Positions 1-8,511 of a DNA stretch of 64,000 bases are shown here, in pieces. Location of the stretch: NCBI GenBank assembly GCA_905221345.1, contig CAJNCW010000007.1, forward strand, positions 28,819-92,818, written 5' to 3'. The position numbers and the translations under genes were made by a program. The DNA is from a bacterium. GTDB lineage: Bacteria > Bacillota > Bacilli > Lactobacillales > Streptococcaceae. Positions within the stretch are counted from its first letter, which is position 1. Each line of letters opens with the position of its first letter. The notes under the pieces were generated by a model that had not been told where the DNA came from, searched no databases, and saw only the letters and a list, made by a program, of their open reading frames with translations.

Positions 1-1
1 T

Positions 2-763
2 GGTTCTTTTGAGGAATATGTAGCAGCCAAGTGGAATATCCAGAACAAGATGACAGCGGATGATTTCCTTATATTGAACTTTAACCAAGATTTGGCAAAA
101 GAATTGGCTACCAAAACACAAGCCACTGTTGTTCCATTTTCAACACTTGAAAAGGTTGACGGAGCTTATTTGGAAGATGGTCAACTCTACTTCCGTGGAG
201 AAGTAGTCATGGCAGTTAATGAAATCGGAGTTCCAGGTAGCCACAACGTAGAAAATGCCCTTGCGACCATTGCAGTAGCTAAGCTTCGTGGTGTAGACAA
301 CCAAACCATCAAGGAAACTCTTTCAGCCTTTGGTGGTGTCAAACACCGTCTCCAATTTGTGGATGAGATTAAGGGTGTCAAATTCTATAACGATAGCAAA
401 TCAACCAATATCCTGGCCACTCAAAAAGCCTTGTCAGGATTTGACAACAGCAAGGTCATCTTGATTGCAGGTGGTTTAGACCGTAGCAATGAGTTTGACG
501 AATTGGTGCCAGACATCACAGGGCTCAAGAAGATGGTCATCCTTGGTCAGTCTGCTGAACGTGTCAAACGGGCAGCGGATAAGGCTGGTGTTGCTTATGT
601 GGATGCGACAGATATTGCTGATGCGACCCGCAAGGCTTATGAGCTCGCGACTCAAGGAGACGTGGTTCTTCTCAGCCCTGCCAATGCTAGCTGGGATATG
701 TATGCTAACTTTGAAGTACGTGGCGACCTCTTTATCGACACAGTAGCGGAGTTAAAGGATTAA
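2..763 (+). CDS. murD: UDP-N-acetylmuramoylalanine--D-glutamate ligase, C-terminal part
   Basis: This is the 3' part of murD. The reading frame is open from base 2, so the gene begins before the window. MurD adds D-glutamate to UDP-MurNAc-L-alanine in the cytoplasm, using ATP, during peptidoglycan precursor synthesis. Visible family signatures are [10 protein letters not shown] of the Mur ligase central domain, then NDSKSTN and [10 protein letters not shown] of the C-terminal domain. About 254 residues of the usual ~450 are present. The stop codon is one base from the start of murG, as in the division and cell-wall clusters of streptococci, so the two are probably co-transcribed. The first ATG inside the window (base 50) is internal and is not the true start. 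Confidence 0.95.
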   Translation, partial: GSFEEYVAAKWNIQNKMTADDFLILNFNQDLAKELATKTQATVVPFSTLEKVDGAYLEDGQLYFRGEVVMAVNEIGVPGSHNVENALATIAVAKLRGVDNQTIKETLSAFGGVKHRLQFVDEIKGVKFYNDSKSTNILATQKALSGFDNSKVILIAGGLDRSNEFDELVPDITGLKKMVILGQSAERVKRAADKAGVAYVDATDIADATRKAYELATQGDVVLLSPANASWDMYANFEVRGDLFIDTVAELKD

Positions 764-764
764 T

Positions 765-1823
765 ATGAAAAAAATTGTCTTTACAGGTGGGGGGACGGTT
801 GGACATGTCACCCTCAACCTTTTGTTAATGCCCAAGTTCATCGAAGACGGCTGGGAAGTCCACTATATCGGGGATAAGCATGGAATCGAACACCAAGAAA
901 TCCTCAAGTCAGGCTTGAATGTGACCTTCCACTCCATTGCGACTGGGAAGTTGCGTCGCTATTTCTCTTGGCAAAATATGCTGGACGTCTTCAAAGTTGG
1001 TTGGGGAATTGTCCAATCCCTCTTTATCATGTTACGACTGCGTCCACAGGCTCTTTTTTCTAAGGGAGGATTTGTCTCTGTACCGCCGGTTATCGCAGCG
1101 CGTGTGTCAGGAGTGCCTGTCTTTATTCACGAATCGGACCTGTCCATGGGCTTGGCCAATAAAATTGCCTATAAATTTGCGACCAAGATGTATTCAACCT
1201 TTGAGCAGGCTGCTGGTCTCGTAAAGGTCGAGCATGTGGGGGCTGTGACCAAGGTTTCAGACCAAAAAATTCCTGAACCAGATGAATTGGTGGATATTCA
1301 AACCCACTTTAATCCTAAATTGCCTACAGTATTGTTTGTCGGTGGATCTGCAGGAGCTCGTGTCTTTAACCAATTGGTGACAAAACATAAGCAAGAACTG
1401 ACAGAGCGCTACAATATTATCAATCTCACTGGAGATTCTAGCCTCAACGAGTTGAGTCAAAATCTCTTTCGTGTTGACTATGTGACGGACCTCTATCAAC
1501 CCTTGATGGAGCTGGCAGATGTGGTGGTGACGCGTGGTGGTGCCAATACGATTTTCGAGCTCTTGGCCATGGCGAAACTCCATCTCATCGTACCATTGGG
1601 TCGTGAAGCAAGTCGAGGAGACCAGATTGAAAATGCAGCCTACTTTGTTAAGAAAGGCTATGCAGAAGAGCTTCAAGAAAGTGACTTGACCTTGGAAAGC
1701 TTGGAAGAGAAACTCAGCCACCTGCTTAGTCACAAGGACCAATACCAAGCTAGCATGAAAGCTTCGACTGAATTGAAATCTCTTGCAGATTTTTACGATC
1801 TACTAAGAAAAGACCTATCATAA
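765..1823 (+). CDS. murG: UDP-GlcNAc:undecaprenyl-PP-MurNAc-pentapeptide GlcNAc transferase
   Basis: MurG converts lipid I to lipid II by transferring GlcNAc on the inner face of the membrane. The 352-residue protein is of normal length. It carries the N-terminal glycine loop [11 protein letters not shown] near residue 8 and the C-terminal donor-site segment [13 protein letters not shown], both typical of this GT28 family. It starts one base after murD and ends ten bases before divIB, which makes the three genes one transcription unit. There is no strong ribosome site of its own beyond GTTAAAGGAT inside the end of murD, which suggests translational coupling. Confidence 0.95.
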   Translation: MKKIVFTGGGTVGHVTLNLLLMPKFIEDGWEVHYIGDKHGIEHQEILKSGLNVTFHSIATGKLRRYFSWQNMLDVFKVGWGIVQSLFIMLRLRPQALFSKGGFVSVPPVIAARVSGVPVFIHESDLSMGLANKIAYKFATKMYSTFEQAAGLVKVEHVGAVTKVSDQKIPEPDELVDIQTHFNPKLPTVLFVGGSAGARVFNQLVTKHKQELTERYNIINLTGDSSLNELSQNLFRVDYVTDLYQPLMELADVVVTRGGANTIFELLAMAKLHLIVPLGREASRGDQIENAAYFVKKGYAEELQESDLTLESLEEKLSHLLSHKDQYQASMKASTELKSLADFYDLLRKDLS

Positions 1824-1832
1824 GGAATATCA

Positions 1833-2951
1833 ATGTCAAAGGATAAGAAAAAAGAATCAAACCCCAAGAAAGAATTGTCTGAATGGCAGAAACGAAACCA
1901 GGAATACCTGAAGAAGAAGGCTGAGGAAGAAGCAGCCTTAGCTGAAGAGAAAGAAAAGGAAAAACAAGCTCGAATGGAGGAAAACTCTAAGATGTTAGAG
2001 GAAGCCAAGAAATCATCGAGTGAGTCAGACGAGGAAGCCGCAAGTCCGAGAAAGGAACCATCCGAAAAAGAAGAAAAATCTCAAAAGGATGATCCTAAAG
2101 TCAAAGAGGAAAAAGAGAAGAAGAAAAAAGAAAAGCAAGAGAAACCAGCCAAACCTAAAATTGCGCCTGTTCATATTTGGCGGGCAGTTAGTATCTTGGT
2201 GCCGAGTGTTCTGGTTCTCCTCCTTTCAATCTATCTCTTGACTCCTCTTTCGACTATCAAGCATATCGAGGTTAAGGGGAATAGTAAGACCCAGGCGGAT
2301 GACATTAAACAGGCTTCTGGAATTCAAGATAGCGACTATACCTTAGCCCTATTGTTGGATAAGGAAAAATACGCTGAGCGTATCAAGTCTAACCATTGGA
2401 TAGAGTCTGCGAAGATTGACTATCAATTTCCGATTAACTTTACGATTGAGGTTAAGGAATTTGCTATTGTCGGGTATTATGTATCTGGCGAAGACCACTA
2501 CCCGATTCTTTCTAGTGGAACTGTTGAGTCAAGTCCTGTTAGTCTAGTGAGTTTACCAGAGACCTACCTTTCTGTGATGTTTAATGATGAAGGGCAAATC
2601 AAATCCTTGGTTAGTGGTTTATCTAGTATTAGTGAAGAAATCAAGAATTCTATCCAGAAAATTGAACTGGCTCCAAGTAAGGCGACTGCTGATCTTCTTA
2701 AAATCACCATGGTTGATACAGATGAAATTCTGGTTCCCTTGTCAGAGTTGAGCAAGAAATTACCATACTACAGCAAAATCAAGCCTCAATTGTCAGAACC
2801 AAGCTTCATCGATATGGAGGCAGGAATCTATAGTACTAGCTTAGCTGATAAACGTTTAGAAGAAGCAGAGGAAAAAGCTAAACAAGAAGCTAAAGAAGCA
2901 GAGAAGAAAAAACAGGAAGAAAAAAAAGCTGAAGAAAAGAAACAAGAATAA
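1833..2951 (+). CDS. divIB: Cell division protein DivIB/FtsQ
   Basis: A 372-residue bitopic divisome protein that works with DivIC and FtsL at the septum. The first ~110 residues are a very charged Lys/Glu-rich cytoplasmic tail. One membrane helix lies at about residues 117-138. A POTRA-type domain follows, starting at STIKHIEVKGNS, then the beta domain. The C-terminus is again a Lys/Glu-rich tail of alternating KKQEEKKAEEK character. Both long charged tails are usual for streptococcal DivIB. It is the last gene of the murD-murG-divIB run. The next gene, pyrF, has its own promoter and attenuator. Confidence 0.93.
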   Translation: MSKDKKKESNPKKELSEWQKRNQEYLKKKAEEEAALAEEKEKEKQARMEENSKMLEEAKKSSSESDEEAASPRKEPSEKEEKSQKDDPKVKEEKEKKKKEKQEKPAKPKIAPVHIWRAVSILVPSVLVLLLSIYLLTPLSTIKHIEVKGNSKTQADDIKQASGIQDSDYTLALLLDKEKYAERIKSNHWIESAKIDYQFPINFTIEVKEFAIVGYYVSGEDHYPILSSGTVESSPVSLVSLPETYLSVMFNDEGQIKSLVSGLSSISEEIKNSIQKIELAPSKATADLLKITMVDTDEILVPLSELSKKLPYYSKIKPQLSEPSFIDMEAGIYSTSLADKRLEEAEEKAKQEAKEAEKKKQEEKKAEEKKQE

Positions 2952-2968
2952 GAATCTTCAGTTTTTAC

Positions 2969-2997
2969 TTGACAAGTATCGTTATAAATAATAGAAT
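2969..2997 (+). promoter_or_regulatory. Promoter of pyrF-pyrE
   Basis: TTGACA at 2969-2974 and TAGAAT at 2992-2997 are separated by 17 bases. This is a near-perfect vegetative promoter placed just after divIB and before the pyrimidine attenuator. Confidence 0.8.
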
Positions 2998-3015
2998 AGT
3001 AGAAAACTTTTAAAG

Positions 3016-3107
3016 CAGTCCAGAGAGGCAGCTAAGGTTAGACAGTGAAAGGGTAGAGACTACCCGTTTTTCGTGGAACCTAGCTGCTAGCAGGTTCCTT
3101 TTTTTGA
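3016..3107 (+). promoter_or_regulatory. PyrR-type attenuator upstream of pyrF
   Basis: The leader contains CAGTCCAGAGAGGC at 3016-3029, the conserved PyrR-binding loop sequence of Gram-positive pyr leaders. It is followed by a hairpin with arms GGAACCT (3075-3081) and AGGTTCC (3091-3097) and a run of T. The segment around 3030-3040 can pair with the first terminator arm as an antiterminator. Known pyr attenuators of this type stop transcription when PyrR with UMP binds the loop. The arrangement therefore predicts that high pyrimidine levels switch off pyrF and pyrE. Confidence 0.8.
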
Positions 3108-3141
3108 GCAATGGACTGTTAGCAAAGAATAGGAGAAAAGA

Positions 3142-3843
3142 ATGCGTGAGAGTCGCCCGGTCATTGCTCTGGATTTTCCAAGTTTCGAGGAAGCCAAAGA
3201 ATTTTTAGCCCTTTTTCCAGCAGAGGAAAAACTCTATGTCAAAGTTGGAATGGAGATCTACTATGCAGTAGGTCCTGAGGTTGTGCGTTATTTAAAATCA
3301 TTGGGGCACAGTGTTTTTTTGGACCTCAAGCTACATGATATTCCAAATACGGTTAAATCAACCATGAAAATCTTGTCAAGTCTGGGTGTCGATATGACCA
3401 ATGTTCAGGCTGCAGGTGGGCTTGAAATGATGCAGGCCGCGCGTGAAGGCCTTGGTGATCAAGGGATTCTTATCGCGGTGACCCAATTGACCTCAACATC
3501 CGAAGAGCAGATGCAAGACTGTCAAAATATCCAAACTAGTCTGCAGGAATCAGTGATTCACTATGCTAAGAAAACAGCTGAAGCTGGATTGGATGGAGTG
3601 GTTTGCTCAGCCCAAGAAGCCCAACTCATCAAGGAAGCTACAAACGAAGATTTTATCTGCTTGACACCAGGTATTCGACCAGCAGGTGCTGAAGCAGGGG
3701 ATCAAAAACGAGTGGTAACCCCTGGTCAAGCCTATCAAATCGGTAGTGACTACATTGTAATAGGCCGTCCTATCACACAGGCAGCAGACCCTGTAGCAGC
3801 CTACCATGCTATCAAGGAAGAATGGACACGCGATTGGGTCTAA
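3142..3843 (+). CDS. pyrF: Orotidine 5'-phosphate decarboxylase
   Basis: This enzyme makes UMP from OMP, the last step of de novo pyrimidine synthesis. The 233-residue protein is the normal size for the bacterial single-domain form. The catalytic DxKxxD motif is present in [10 protein letters not shown], with D61, K63 and D66. The C-terminal phosphate-binding segment is [12 protein letters not shown]. The start follows AGGAGAAAAGA at good spacing. It sits 43 bases upstream of pyrE, and both lie behind the PyrR attenuator. Confidence 0.96.
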   Translation: MRESRPVIALDFPSFEEAKEFLALFPAEEKLYVKVGMEIYYAVGPEVVRYLKSLGHSVFLDLKLHDIPNTVKSTMKILSSLGVDMTNVQAAGGLEMMQAAREGLGDQGILIAVTQLTSTSEEQMQDCQNIQTSLQESVIHYAKKTAEAGLDGVVCSAQEAQLIKEATNEDFICLTPGIRPAGAEAGDQKRVVTPGQAYQIGSDYIVIGRPITQAADPVAAYHAIKEEWTRDWV

Positions 3844-3885
3844 AGCGTATTTGATTATAGATTTAAGGATAAGAAGGAGTATACC

Positions 3886-4518
3886 ATGACACTTGCTAGA
3901 GACATTGCTAGCCATCTATTGAAAATTCAAGCGGTTTATCTCAAACCAGAAGAACCTTTCACTTGGGCATCTGGGATCAAGTCACCGATCTATACGGATA
4001 ATCGTGTGACCCTAGCTTACCCGGAAACTAGAACTTTGATTGAAAATGGTTTTGTGGATGCTATCAAAGCAGCTTTCCCAGAGGTAGAAGTCATCGCTGG
4101 TACAGCGACAGCAGGGATTCCTCACGGAGCTATCATCGCGGACAAGATGAACCTACCATTTGCCTACATTCGTAGCAAACCAAAAGACCATGGGGCCGGA
4201 AACCAAATCGAAGGCCGTGTAGCCCAGGGGCAAAAAATGGTAATTGTAGAAGACCTGATTTCAACTGGTGGTTCAGTTCTCGAAGCGGTAGCAGCTGCCA
4301 AGCGTGAAGGAGCAGATGTTCTCGGTGTAGTGGCCATTTTTAGCTATCAACTAGCAAAAGCAGATAAGAACTTTGCAAAAGCAGGTGTGAAACTGGTGAC
4401 TCTCTCAAACTACAGTGAGCTCATCCACCTAGCTCAGGAAGAAGGCTACATCACACCAGAGGGATTGGATCTCTTAAAACGCTTCAAAGAAGACCAAGAA
4501 AATTGGCAAAATGCCTAA
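3886..4518 (+). CDS. pyrE: Orotate phosphoribosyltransferase
   Basis: PyrE joins orotate to PRPP to form OMP, the substrate of PyrF. The 210-residue protein carries the PRPP-binding signature [13 protein letters not shown] at about residues 118-130 and the flexible-loop segment [10 protein letters not shown] at about 97-106. The ribosome site AAGGAG stands properly before the ATG. The gene ends about 10 bases before a hairpin terminator shared with the convergent transporter operon. Confidence 0.96.
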   Translation: MTLARDIASHLLKIQAVYLKPEEPFTWASGIKSPIYTDNRVTLAYPETRTLIENGFVDAIKAAFPEVEVIAGTATAGIPHGAIIADKMNLPFAYIRSKPKDHGAGNQIEGRVAQGQKMVIVEDLISTGGSVLEAVAAAKREGADVLGVVAIFSYQLAKADKNFAKAGVKLVTLSNYSELIHLAQEEGYITPEGLDLLKRFKEDQENWQNA

Positions 4519-4527
4519 AACATAGAA

Positions 4528-4563
4528 AATCAGGTAGTCACTAGGATTACCTGATTTCTTTTT
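4528..4563. terminator. Bidirectional terminator between pyrE and the ABC operon
   Basis: The hairpin arms AAATCAGGTA (4528-4537) and TACCTGATTT (4548-4557) are perfectly complementary. T-rich sequence follows on the plus strand and A-rich sequence precedes it, so it can stop both converging units. Confidence 0.85.
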
Positions 4564-4577
4564 ATTTTCGGAAAGTA

Positions 4578-5444
4578 TTAGTCAACTTTTCCACCTTCAA
4601 CCACTAGATCATCTGCCTTAGCAGCATCACCGTAAGTTGGGTGAAGTGTTTTTTCATAGGCCTTGTGGAAGAAGTTTTCCTTGCCTAATTTTTCAATGTC
4701 TTTATTGATGAAGTCGAGTAATTCTTGGTTTCCTTTTTGAACTGCTGGCGCAATGGTATCTGGGTCACCGAGAGAAGTAATTCCTACTTCAAATCCTTTA
4801 TTTTCGAGAGCCCAAGCTAGAACTTCCGTATTGTCAGTAGAGAAGGCATCTCCGCGTCCGTCAAGAAGGGCTTGGTAGGCATCGCTATATTGGTCATATT
4901 TTTGGAGTTTTACTTCTGGGTGATTTTTCTCAAAATAAGTTTCAGCAGTCGTTCCCTTTGTAACAATCAAGGTTTTGCCTTCTAATTCTTTGACGTCTTT
5001 GATGACTTTATCTTTTGGTGACACAACACCGAGTGATACTTTCATGTAAGGAAGGGCAAAATCAACTTGTTTCTTACGTTCATCAGTTACTGTAAAGTTA
5101 GCAAGAGTAATATCCACCTTGTTTGAAATCAAGTATTCCGCACGGTTGGCAGCATCGACTGAAACGTATTTAACCTTTACACCAAGGTCTTGAGCTAATT
5201 GGTTACCCAATTCGATATCGTAGCCTTGGTAAGAACCGTCGTTGTCAACATAACCAAATGGTTTTTTGTCTCCAAATACGGCGATTCGAAGTTCACCGCT
5301 TTTTTTGATTTCGTCGATAGTGCGGGCCTTGGCAGTTGCTTTTCCTGATGAAGCATCAGAGCTTCCACCTGAGCTACAAGCTGTGACAAAGATAAGCGCA
5401 AATGCTAGAGCAAAAACAGTTAGAATTGGTTTGAGTAGTTTCAT
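4578..5444 (-). CDS. Amino acid ABC transporter substrate-binding lipoprotein
   Basis: A 288-residue family-3 solute-binding protein. The signal peptide ends in the lipobox VTAC, with Cys23 as the predicted lipidated residue, followed by a Ser/Gly linker. The mature domain starts with DEIKKSGELRIAVFGDKKPF and contains the polar amino acid binding segments GYDIELGNQLA and ANFTVTDERKKQVDFA. The ligand is probably a polar or sulfur amino acid such as glutamine, glutamate or cystine, but I cannot choose among them. It is the last gene of a minus-strand operon with an ATPase and two permeases. Confidence 0.92.
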   Translation of the reverse strand: MKLLKPILTVFALAFALIFVTACSSGGSSDASSGKATAKARTIDEIKKSGELRIAVFGDKKPFGYVDNDGSYQGYDIELGNQLAQDLGVKVKYVSVDAANRAEYLISNKVDITLANFTVTDERKKQVDFALPYMKVSLGVVSPKDKVIKDVKELEGKTLIVTKGTTAETYFEKNHPEVKLQKYDQYSDAYQALLDGRGDAFSTDNTEVLAWALENKGFEVGITSLGDPDTIAPAVQKGNQELLDFINKDIEKLGKENFFHKAYEKTLHPTYGDAAKADDLVVEGGKVD

Positions 5445-5455
5445 AAAAATCTCCT

Positions 5456-6214
5456 TTATAGATATGAGCCGAACTGGCTAAAGTCAAAAACGTTTAAAAA
5501 TTCCTGTGCTCGTTTGGTTTGTGGATTGGTGAAGAATTCCTGAGCCGTTCCTTCTTCAGCAATTTTCCCTTGGTCAAGGAAGATAATGCGGTCCGCAATG
5601 GCTTGGGCAAACTGCATTTCGTGGGTTACCAGAATCATGGTACGCCCTTCTTGAGCCAAGTCATTGATAAGTTCCAGAACCTCACGCACCATTTCTGGGT
5701 CCAGTGACGCCGTTACTTCATCAAAGAGGATAATTTCTGGATGCATGAGAAGGGCACGGACAATTGCCACTCGTTGCTTTTGTCCACCAGATAATTGTCG
5801 AGCAAAGCTGTCTTTTTTATCAAGTAGTCCGACGCGTTCCAGTAATTGCAGTGCTTCTTCAGTCACCTCTTTCTTATCTCGACCTTGTGCCTTGATAGGA
5901 CCTAAGATAAGGTTCTGCAGAACGTCCAGATGGGGAAAGAGTTCATAACTTTGAAAGACCATGCCAATCTTTTGACGAACCAAGTGAAAGTTTTTCTGGT
6001 TTCCAATAATGGATTGACCATCCAGAAGAATATCTCCACCCTGAATGGTTTCTAAGCCATTGAGACAGCGAAGTAGGGTACTTTTCCCGCAACCAGATGG
6101 TCCTAGAATGACGACAACTTCCCCCTTTTTGATATCCATGGAAAGTTCTTGGAGGATGGGATTATCTCCGAAGGATTTTTTTAGGTCCTTGATTTCTAAA
6201 ATAGTATCAGACAT
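5456..6214 (-). CDS. Polar amino acid ABC transporter ATP-binding protein
   Basis: The 252-residue ATPase has Walker A GPSGCGKST (38-46), the Q-loop in MVFQSYELFPH, the signature LSGGQKQR (140-147), Walker B IILFDE (160-165) and the switch histidine in LVTHEM. These mark the GlnQ-like subfamily. The stop is 11 bases before the binding-protein start, and its start follows the second permease directly, so all four genes are one operon. It energises import by the two permeases encoded upstream. Confidence 0.94.
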   Translation of the reverse strand: MSDTILEIKDLKKSFGDNPILQELSMDIKKGEVVVILGPSGCGKSTLLRCLNGLETIQGGDILLDGQSIIGNQKNFHLVRQKIGMVFQSYELFPHLDVLQNLILGPIKAQGRDKKEVTEEALQLLERVGLLDKKDSFARQLSGGQKQRVAIVRALLMHPEIILFDEVTASLDPEMVREVLELINDLAQEGRTMILVTHEMQFAQAIADRIIFLDQGKIAEEGTAQEFFTNPQTKRAQEFLNVFDFSQFGSYL

Positions 6215-6892
6215 TTAGTTCCTCCAATGATTTTCTAAGTGAGTGGATAGTTTGGAAATAGGAAAACAGACTGCGAAATACAGGACTAGGATGGTTCCAT
6301 AAATCCAAAAGGAAGCGGTTGGGATGGTCAAGCGATTGCTGTCAATGATTTGTTGACCAACCTTGGTAACTTCCACAACCCCAATCAAGACAACCAAGGA
6401 AGTCGTTTTAATCATCCGAGTGACAAGATTGATTGCTTGTGGCAGCAGTCTTCTCAAGACCTGAGGGATGATGATGTGGTAGTAAAGTTGGAAGGTCGTC
6501 AACCCCAGCGCCTGTCCGCTTTCAAACTGATGTTTAGGGAGGGAAGTGATGGCTCCACGGACCAAGTCTCCCATTTCAGCTGTACCCCAGAGAGTAAAAA
6601 CGATAATGGCCGAGGTCTCGCCTGAGATGTTGATATTAAAGTTTCGAGCCAAGCCGAAATATACGATGAAAAGTAGTACCAGCTGGGGCATGATACGGAT
6701 AAATTCCAGATAAAAGCGTGTTAAAAAACGAATAACTCTAGAATGGGTGGTCATGATGATTCCCATGACTATTCCGAAAATCATTGATAGAAGGACGGAG
6801 AGAATGGAAATTCCAATCGTGACACCCAATCCTTGTAGAATTCGCAGGAGATTATTTCCCTGAAAGAGTACTTGCATTCCCGAATCCTGCAT
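6215..6892 (-). CDS. Polar amino acid ABC transporter permease (second)
   Basis: A 225-residue inner-membrane permease of the HisM/GlnP family with about five membrane helices. The coupling-helix region is visible as ESGQALGLTTFQLYYHIIIPQVLRRLLPQ, the EAA loop that docks on the ATPase. Its first 41 bases overlap the end of the upstream permease gene, and its stop is adjacent to the ATPase start. The overlap and gene order support a heterodimeric permease with its neighbour. Confidence 0.92.
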   Translation of the reverse strand: MQDSGMQVLFQGNNLLRILQGLGVTIGISILSVLLSMIFGIVMGIIMTTHSRVIRFLTRFYLEFIRIMPQLVLLFIVYFGLARNFNINISGETSAIIVFTLWGTAEMGDLVRGAITSLPKHQFESGQALGLTTFQLYYHIIIPQVLRRLLPQAINLVTRMIKTTSLVVLIGVVEVTKVGQQIIDSNRLTIPTASFWIYGTILVLYFAVCFPISKLSTHLENHWRN

Positions 6893-7547
6893 GACGGAGC
6901 CTCCTTTCTATCCAGCTAAAGACTAGCGAGATGGGTAACAGCATGATTAGATAAGCAACTACCAACATGGCCAGTGCAATGTCTGTCTCATAATAGAGTC
7001 CAATCAAGTCCTTGGCGACGTACATGAGATCGGCTAAGGCTACCGCAGAGAAAACTGAGGTTTCTTTGATGAGAAAAATGACATTGGCACTAAAGGACGG
7101 TAGGGCTACCGCAGTCGCTTGCGGAAGAACCACATAGCGAAAGACCTGTATAGGCGTTAGACCAATGGCTAGACCAATCTCGTGCTGGGTTTGACTAACT
7201 GCTTCCAGTCCGCTTCTGAAAGATTCAGCCATGTAGGAGCCACCTAAAAAGATGAGTCCGACTGTGGCACAGACTTCTGAAGAAAGAACAATCCCTATTC
7301 GGGGAAGCCCGAAGTAGAGGAAGAAGAGCTGAATCAAAAGGGGCGTGTTTCGTGACAATTCTATATAAGCTGTTGCTAGCTGTGAAAAGATAGGAACGCG
7401 ATAATGCCGAATGACACTAACGATTAGACCAACAAGAAAAGAACCCAGAATTCCCCAAACTGCGATATGTAAGGTCAGAAAGAATGCCTTTTGATATAGT
7501 GGTAGATATTGTTCAACAATGGACCAATCCAAAAGAGAACCTCCCAT
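6852..7547 (-). CDS. Polar amino acid ABC transporter permease (first gene of operon)
   Basis: A 231-residue permease of the same family as its downstream neighbour. The EAA loop reads QHEIGLAIGLTPIQVFRYVV, and SRNTPLLIQLFFLYFGLP is the typical early membrane segment. It is the first gene of the minus-strand operon. The AT-rich stretch 7548-7650 between it and the copper operon must hold its promoter, but I see no convincing consensus pair there. Confidence 0.92.
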   Translation of the reverse strand: MGGSLLDWSIVEQYLPLYQKAFFLTLHIAVWGILGSFLVGLIVSVIRHYRVPIFSQLATAYIELSRNTPLLIQLFFLYFGLPRIGIVLSSEVCATVGLIFLGGSYMAESFRSGLEAVSQTQHEIGLAIGLTPIQVFRYVVLPQATAVALPSFSANVIFLIKETSVFSAVALADLMYVAKDLIGLYYETDIALAMLVVAYLIMLLPISLVFSWIERRLRHAGFGNASTLSGK

Positions 7548-7657
7548 CTAGGAATAATAAAGTTATTGTAGCACTAAAAAGCTTATTTGGATAATAAATA
7601 TTTTTTATCGCAACGATAGAAAATATTTATGTGTAAAAGTGACAAAATACATTATAA

Positions 7658-7686
7658 TTGACAAATGTAGATTTTGGGAGTATACT
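7658..7686 (+). promoter_or_regulatory. Promoter of the copper operon
   Basis: TTGACA at 7658-7663 and TATACT at 7681-7686 are 17 bases apart. The -35 hexamer overlaps the first CopY box, and transcription would start just before the second box. Confidence 0.85.
7660..7671 (+). promoter_or_regulatory. CopY operator 1
   Basis: GACAAATGTAGA matches the cop box pattern KACANNYGTMKM known for CopY of Gram-positive bacteria. It overlaps the -35 element, so bound CopY would block RNA polymerase. Confidence 0.8.
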
Positions 7687-7699
7687 TAGAACTATAATT

Positions 7700-7711
7700 G
7701 ACAAATGTAGA
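7700..7711 (+). promoter_or_regulatory. CopY operator 2
   Basis: This is a second identical GACAAATGTAGA, 40 bases downstream of the first and inside the transcribed leader. The two boxes sit in a longer direct repeat that shares TATAATTGACAAATGTAGAT and the bases after it. Confidence 0.8.
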
Positions 7712-7727
7712 TTTTGGAGGGATGCTG

Positions 7728-8123
7728 ATGCAGATTTCAGATGCAGAATGGCAGGTTATGAAGATTATTTGGATGCAGGGGGAACAGACCAGCACGGATT
7801 TGATTAGGGTTCTGGCAGAGCGGTTTGACTGGTCCAAGTCTACAGTTCAGACCCTTTTGGCTCGTCTGGTTGAGAAAGAGTGTTTGACTCGGAAAAAAGA
7901 GGGTAAGTCCTTTGTTTATTCAGCCCTTTTAACTCTGGATCAAAGCCGAAACTTGCTTGTCCAAGATATCAAGGACAAGGTTTGTTCTCGTAGGATAAAG
8001 CAGTTATTGGCTGATTTGATTGTCGAATGTGATTTTACTCAGGCTGATTTGGAAGACTTGGAAGCTGTGATTTCTAAGAAAAAAGCCAGCGCAGTTGCTG
8101 AAGTCAGATGTAATTGTATGTAA
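7728..8123 (+). CDS. copY: Copper-responsive transcriptional repressor CopY
   Basis: A 131-residue BlaI/MecI-type winged-helix repressor that releases its operators when Cu(I) binds. The N-terminal domain begins MQISDAEWQVMKIIW. Metal ligands visible are Cys52 and the C-terminal CNC at 128-130. Only one CxC pair is present, not the two of the enterococcal protein. I chose ATG 7728 because the site GGAGGG (7716-7721) is six bases before it. ATG 7722 is too close, and a TTG at 7698 would lie inside the operator. First gene of copY-cupA-copA. Confidence 0.93.
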   Translation: MQISDAEWQVMKIIWMQGEQTSTDLIRVLAERFDWSKSTVQTLLARLVEKECLTRKKEGKSFVYSALLTLDQSRNLLVQDIKDKVCSRRIKQLLADLIVECDFTQADLEDLEAVISKKKASAVAEVRCNCM

Positions 8124-8133
8124 AGGAGACGTC

Positions 8134-8505
8134 ATGTTAAATAGTATTGTAACCCTTATTTGTATTGCCCTTATCGCGTTTATCTTGTTTTGGTTTTTCA
8201 AAAAGCCTGAAAAGTCTGGACAAAAGGCCCAGCAAAAAAAGGGATACCAAGAGATTCGAGTGGAAGTCATGGGGGGCTATACGCCTGAGTTGATTATTCT
8301 CAAGAAATCAGTGCCAGCCCGCATTGTCTTTGACCGTAAGGATCCGTCACCCTGTCTGGATCAGATCGTCTTTCCAGATTTTGGAGTACATGCGGACCTG
8401 CCTATGGGTGAAGAGTATGTAGTGGAAATCACACCTGAGCAGGCTGGGGAGTTTGGCTTTGCATGTGGTATGAACATGATGCACGGTAAGATGATTGTAG
8501 AGTAG
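8134..8505 (+). CDS. cupA: Membrane-anchored copper chaperone CupA
   Basis: The 123-residue protein has one N-terminal membrane helix (about residues 4-22) and a soluble cupredoxin-like domain. Probable copper ligands are Cys74, Cys111 and the methionines of CGMNMMHGKM. In the pneumococcal family CupA holds Cu(I) at the membrane and hands it to CopA. The ATG at 8134 follows AAAGGAGAC and is 10 bases after copY. The longer frame beginning at 8095 would overlap copY and is not used. The domain resembles the N-terminal domain of the following CopA, which suggests an old duplication. Confidence 0.92.
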   Translation: MLNSIVTLICIALIAFILFWFFKKPEKSGQKAQQKKGYQEIRVEVMGGYTPELIILKKSVPARIVFDRKDPSPCLDQIVFPDFGVHADLPMGEEYVVEITPEQAGEFGFACGMNMMHGKMIVE

Positions 8506-8511
8506 GAGGAG

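Noticed and set aside
1257..1748. A 163-residue minus-strand frame inside murG
   Set aside because: It lies wholly within a well-conserved gene and has no recognisable family or ribosome site.
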